Assembly: GCF_009725995.1 (NCBI RefSeq)
Contig: NZ_RCNS01000003.1
Coordinates: forward strand, 999,130-1,063,129
Length of the DNA: 64,000 bases
Source: Zobellia laminariae
GTDB taxonomy: Bacteria; Bacteroidota; Bacteroidia; Flavobacteriales; Flavobacteriaceae
Reading direction: 5' to 3'
Under the pieces are notes generated by a model that worked only from the letters and a program-made list of their open reading frames with translations, was not told the origin of the DNA and made no database searches. A program made the translations under genes and the position numbers. How positions within the stretch are numbered: position 1 is the first letter of the stretch; each line of letters begins with the position of its first letter. Shown piece after piece: positions 61,501-64,000 of this stretch.

Positions 61501-64000
61501 CCTTCATTATCTGAATCCGTATCTAAATAATCTGGATTGTCCGCGCCATCTGTATTCGTTGGAACGAGCCCTAAAGTATAAGCCGTATCAACCCCATTGG
61601 CATCTATACTTCCCGTTGGAGGGATATAACCAATTGTTGTCTGCGCTTCTACATTATCTGGAATACCATCTCCATCACTATCTAAATCTATGAAATCAAA
61701 AATAGTATCCGTATCATCGGCACTTTCTGATAAGGTATAGTTGACAGCCCTATTATCTGCAATAGATTGAACACTATCTGGAATACCATCCGTACCTGTA
61801 ATTCCATTTAGAACACCATTTGTATGTGCTTGACCATGACCTGCCTCAACAGTATCATAAATACCATCATTATCACTATCCAAATCAAAAGCATCATAAA
61901 TACCATCGTTATCTGTATCTCTACATGCTCCCGGAGTACTGTACTTAAGGCTAACCATATCTAATGCTGCCCCAGAACTTGTATTTGTTGAAAAATGTTG
62001 AGCCGAAAACCGTACCGTTATTTGTGTCGTTGTAGCTACAAAAGTACGTTCTTCATAAAACCAGTTTTTTGGACCTGTATAACCACCTACTTCACCAGTT
62101 GCTACCGTTGTTAAGGTTTCGTCCAAAAGGGCAACGCTGCTAGAGTCTGTAATATCAAACTCTAAGGTTACAGTCTGACCGCTTAGATGTCCGATATCTT
62201 CACCCCAGTAAAATGAGAAAGTATAACTTTCTCCGACTATTAAATCTACTGTTTGCGTTAATTCATTAGATACTCCACCAGTAACATTATTGTTTCCAAT
62301 AATATCTATGTACTGAGAACCATTAATGGCAGGAGCAAAAGAACCTGCACCAAATGAACCACTATTTACCCAACCATCTAAGTTTTGTGTATAGTTCCAC
62401 GCAGATAATGTATTAGTATTATAAGTTGTACCGATAAAAGTTCCGTTTGCTCCAGTAAATCCGTCAGGAAAAGCAACTGGGTCTCTAAAATCATCTTGCT
62501 CAAAAGAACCGTTTATGATGAAATTACCACAACCTTCATCCGTATCAAGAATACCATCATTATCATCATCTAAATCTGCATCATCTACTATACCGTCATT
62601 ATCATTATCCGGTCTATCATCTGTAAGATCTCTAAAATCAACATCTCCACCTGTAGTTGCATCTGAATCTACATCTGGTAAAATTTCAGGAGCTGTTAAT
62701 GGATTATCAATAATTCCGCCAACATCTGTGTAGTCGGAAGTGGCATCTGTTCCATCATCTAAACCATCATTATCACTATCTACACCACTTGGTCTAAGGC
62801 GCGCCTCTGTTGTATCACTGATATTATCATTATCAGAATCTAAATCTAAATAATCTGGATTGTCTGCGCCATCTGTATTTGTTGGCGTTATTCCTTCTCC
62901 TGAACCTGGAGAAGTTTCATAAGCATCATCCAAACCGTTGCCATCTGAATCTACTCCACTTGGAGCGACGTAACCAATTGTTGTTTGTGCCTCTACATTA
63001 TCCGGAATACCGTCATTGTCCGAATCTAAATCTAAATGATTCTCATTTCCGTCTCCATCAGAATCTATAGGCGAAGTACAAACATCAAGTCCAAAATCAT
63101 CAAATGATGAAATAGAACTTACTGGAGCCTGTTTATCATAAAAATAAACTCTAACCGTGTAGGTAGTAGATGGTTTTAATGATATAGGGTCAAATTGCAC
63201 ATCGTGTATAATTGCTCCATTACCCGTGGTAAACAAGTTTTGAGCTAAAGATTGTTGTGTGGTAAAATTATCTTCTGAAATAATACTGGCCCACTTATGA
63301 CGATGTGCCGATGAGGTACTATATTCCCTTAATTGGGTTATGATAAAGTTATTAGCTAAGGTACTAACTGTAGTAAACGAATATTCCAAATATTCATTCA
63401 TAGCAATAGACTCAGCCAAATTAAGCGCATCTATATTCTCTATTTGAACTGCCGTACCAGAATAACCCGAAATTGTAATACCTGAGCCTGTAATTTCATT
63501 ACCAGCGGAAGCTACAATAGCCGTACTTTGAATAGTTGGTCCTGAATTGGTTGTGTTATGATCCCAACGGACTATACTTGTTGTCGCCGTACATGCGAAT
63601 TCGTCTATATCCTTAATACCATCATTATCATCATCAATATCTTCGGCATCTGCAACCCCATCATTATCGGTATCGGTTCTATCATCTGTAGCATCTCTAA
63701 AATCTACATCACCACCTGAATTTGCATCTAAATCTACATCTGGTAGAACTACGGGGAAGTTTAATGGATTGTCTATAGTACCACTAGTATCTGTATAATC
63801 TGCTGTGGCATCCGTAGCATCATCTAAACCATCATTATCAGTATCGTTACCTGTTAAGGTAATGTTGGCCTCTGTAGTATCATCCGCTCCTTCGTTATCA
63901 GAATCCGTATCTAAATAATCTGGATTGTCCGTACCATCTGTGTTAGTTGGCACAATACCTGAAGGATATGCCGTATCAACGCCATTGGCATCTACAATTC
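58584..64000 (-). CDS. Giant secreted repeat protein with T9SS type B C-terminal domain (5'-partial)
   Basis: At least 1804 residues are visible and the frame stays open to the right edge, so the start lies outside the window. From the N-terminal side it holds thrombospondin type 3-like calcium repeats ([14 protein letters not shown]), a beta-rich domain (about 63596-63080), more repeats, a second beta domain that looks carbohydrate-binding (about 62520-61930), more repeats, a DUF6923-like propeller (about 61278-60590), a DUF11 adhesin domain (about 60580-60200), two tandem Calx-beta domains (about 60190-59536), a last repeat block and a gliding-motility-associated C-terminal domain (about 58870-58587, [25 protein letters not shown]). 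This tail directs type IX secretion and attachment. The protein is probably a calcium-stiffened adhesin. Confidence 0.92.
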   Translation of the reverse strand, partial: IVDANGVDTAYPSGIVPTNTDGTDNPDYLDTDSDNEGADDTTEANITLTGNDTDNDGLDDATDATADYTDTSGTIDNPLNFPVVLPDVDLDANSGGDVDFRDATDDRTDTDNDGVADAEDIDDDNDGIKDIDEFACTATTSIVRWDHNTTNSGPTIQSTAIVASAGNEITGSGITISGYSGTAVQIENIDALNLAESIAMNEYLEYSFTTVSTLANNFIITQLREYSTSSAHRHKWASIISEDNFTTQQSLAQNLFTTGNGAIIHDVQFDPISLKPSTTYTVRVYFYDKQAPVSSISSFDDFGLDVCTSPIDSDGDGNENHLDLDSDNDGIPDNVEAQTTIGYVAPSGVDSDGNGLDDAYETSPGSGEGITPTNTDGADNPDYLDLDSDNDNISDTTEARLRPSGVDSDNDGLDDGTDATSDYTDVGGIIDNPLTAPEILPDVDSDATTGGDVDFRDLTDDRPDNDNDGIVDDADLDDDNDGILDTDEGCGNFIINGSFEQDDFRDPVAFPDGFTGANGTFIGTTYNTNTLSAWNYTQNLDGWVNSGSFGAGSFAPAINGSQYIDIIGNNNVTGGVSNELTQTVDLIVGESYTFSFYWGEDIGHLSGQTVTLEFDITDSSSVALLDETLTTVATGEVGGYTGPKNWFYEERTFVATTTQITVRFSAQHFSTNTSSGAALDMVSLKYSTPGACRDTDNDGIYDAFDLDSDNDGIYDTVEAGHGQAHTNGVLNGITGTDGIPDSVQSIADNRAVNYTLSESADDTDTIFDFIDLDSDGDGIPDNVEAQTTIGYIPPTGSIDANGVDTAYTLGLVPTNTDGADNPDYLDTDSDNEGANDTMEANIILTGTDSDNDGLDNATDATADYSDAGGTIDNPLTGTVILPDNDSDATTGGDVDYRDDNTILLPFTCDESLYLSQHETTTATTFYDLESSTNPFTISSVGDNSHGIQYNAMGYNPIDDFIYGIEENSNTLIKIASNGATIRLGTITGLPSGLYSSGEIDDSGNYYVQLDGPSSIVYQIDILTQTATVINLDQTIVANDFAYSITDNLIYSVQQTGVNAGALITIDVTTGMVSTIGSTNSLTLFGAMYASSTGEIYGNLNTGGFYQFDILTGERTLISSSSAALHNDGAHCVTSTIIFEANLSVTKTNGTTTYVPGTDTTYTIVASNNGPFGVQGASVTDTPTGIPAANISYTAVASSGSVTTVSGTQTGVINDLVSLPVGGTITYTVTVSIPSTFTGDLTNTVVIGNPVNSTDPDTTDNSATDIDTLNNPDVTIDDASAIEGDNVSFPVTLSNASATDITLTFTLTNGTADDADYTTTDVQVTIPAGTTTINVDVPTTDDTIDESDEDFTIAIASVDAGTVGDTSDTATGTIIDDDGSPTIIIDDASAIEGNNVSFPVTLSNASTTDITLTFTFTNGRADDEDYTNVNIQATIPAGTTTINIDVPTTDDTFDEIDEDFTISILSVDAGTVGDTSDTAIGTIIDDDDSLDLDSDNDGIIDSIEDLNADGDNDPSTNPTDSDGDAYPDYLDIDSDNDGIPDNVEAQTTAGYIEPSLVDANNNGLDDAYESGTDLGLVPVNTDGEDQPDYLDLDSDNDNVPDAIEAHDQNQDGIADVTFIGSDKDNDGLDDGYEGLQAIDDDVNDEIDNPFAMLPNTDGDDELDFRDTDDDNDGIPTLEEDTNSDGNYANDDENNNGIPNYLEEPYIEVEVFNVVTPNGDGAHDTLIITGLDVRPNNNIQIYNRWGILIFSTESYDSLTNYFNGYSSARLTAGKNERLPSGTYFYILNYEDTTGDSKTLSGYIYLN
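59330..63990 (-). repeat. Dispersed repeat modules encoding calcium-binding TSP3-type blocks
   Basis: A module reading roughly [12 protein letters not shown], then a short linker, then TNTDG-DNPDYLD-DSDN, recurs near 59230-59420, 61500-61690 and 62850-63040, with part of it again at 63870-64000. The DNA stays similar between copies. These blocks separate the folded domains of the giant protein. Confidence 0.8.
59554..60207 (-). repeat. Tandem 327-bp repeat encoding two Calx-beta domains
   Basis: Two direct copies with a period of about 327 bases (109 codons), boundaries approximate. Both encode [20 protein letters not shown] followed by [17 protein letters not shown]. The copies are closely similar at the DNA level, which suggests recent duplication or homogenisation. 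Confidence 0.85.

Noticed and set aside
58584..64000. Regular repeats that could be mistaken for a CRISPR array or satellite
   Set aside because: The repeats are in frame, encode DSDNDG-type calcium motifs and vary in length. There are no unique spacers of even size and no cas genes.

Overview
The window looks like ordinary chromosome of a marine-type member of the Flavobacteriaceae (Bacteroidetes). The evidence is an AT-rich sequence, many promoters with the Bacteroidetes -7 box TAnnTTTG, a BshC bacillithiol ligase, the rpmB-rpmG-DUF4295 block, a giant surface protein with a type IX secretion (type B) C-terminal signal, and very many small lipoproteins and secreted proteins. I saw no tRNA, rRNA, insertion sequence, prophage or CRISPR array. 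The genus cannot be settled from what I see.

Layout. 1-7.6 kb: end of an unknown gene, a flavin-nucleotide-binding oxidase-like protein, bshC, a secreted M14 carboxypeptidase, an MBL-fold hydrolase, a DUF4337-like membrane protein and a GNAT acetyltransferase. 7.7-13 kb: a DUF6929-like lipoprotein, then an arsenic resistance operon (arsR, a DUF6428-like Cys-tailed protein, a phosphatase-type arsenate reductase, ACR3 efflux pump) and an NhaP2-type antiporter. 14-17.7 kb: a galactonate operon on the minus strand (dgoD, GntP permease, exported SMP-30 lactonase). 17.8-28.9 kb: housekeeping genes (rimO, ftsY, rpmB/rpmG/DUF4295, cinA, an orphan Hpt, a FAH-family hydrolase, an exonuclease, an outer-membrane barrel, a 2-oxoacid dehydrogenase E2, recR). 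28.9-36.4 kb: a sodium/solute symporter, a CoA-binding protein, a fabH-like/ABC1 kinase/TetR trio and htpG. 36.5-41 kb: an AT-rich stretch with an unknown membrane protein and a small cupin-like protein, then inositol oxygenase and a second SSS transporter. 41-58.5 kb: mixed genes (MOSC, DoxX-like, AraC-AlkB pair, S1/P1 nuclease, PBP1A, DUF4177, HAD, DUF819, rpiA-selO-aldo/keto reductase, DUF4369 lipoprotein, idi-queD-manA). 58.6-64 kb: most of a giant repeat-rich surface protein that runs off the right edge.

How the genes work together. Two carbohydrate-acid modules stand out. In the first, galactonolactone would be opened by the exported lactonase, galactonate imported by GntP and dehydrated by DgoD. 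In the second, an SSS transporter would import inositol and MIOX would cleave it to glucuronate. Each has a near-perfect palindrome upstream of its leading gene that could be an operator. The ars operon has a shared imperfect palindrome upstream of arsR and again inside the operon. I found no convincing unknown defence or mobile system. The best leads are the AraC-AlkB coupling, the orphan Hpt inside a coupled operon, the palindromic operators, a recurring hairpin plus CAACYTAA motif, and an orphan terminator that may end a small RNA.
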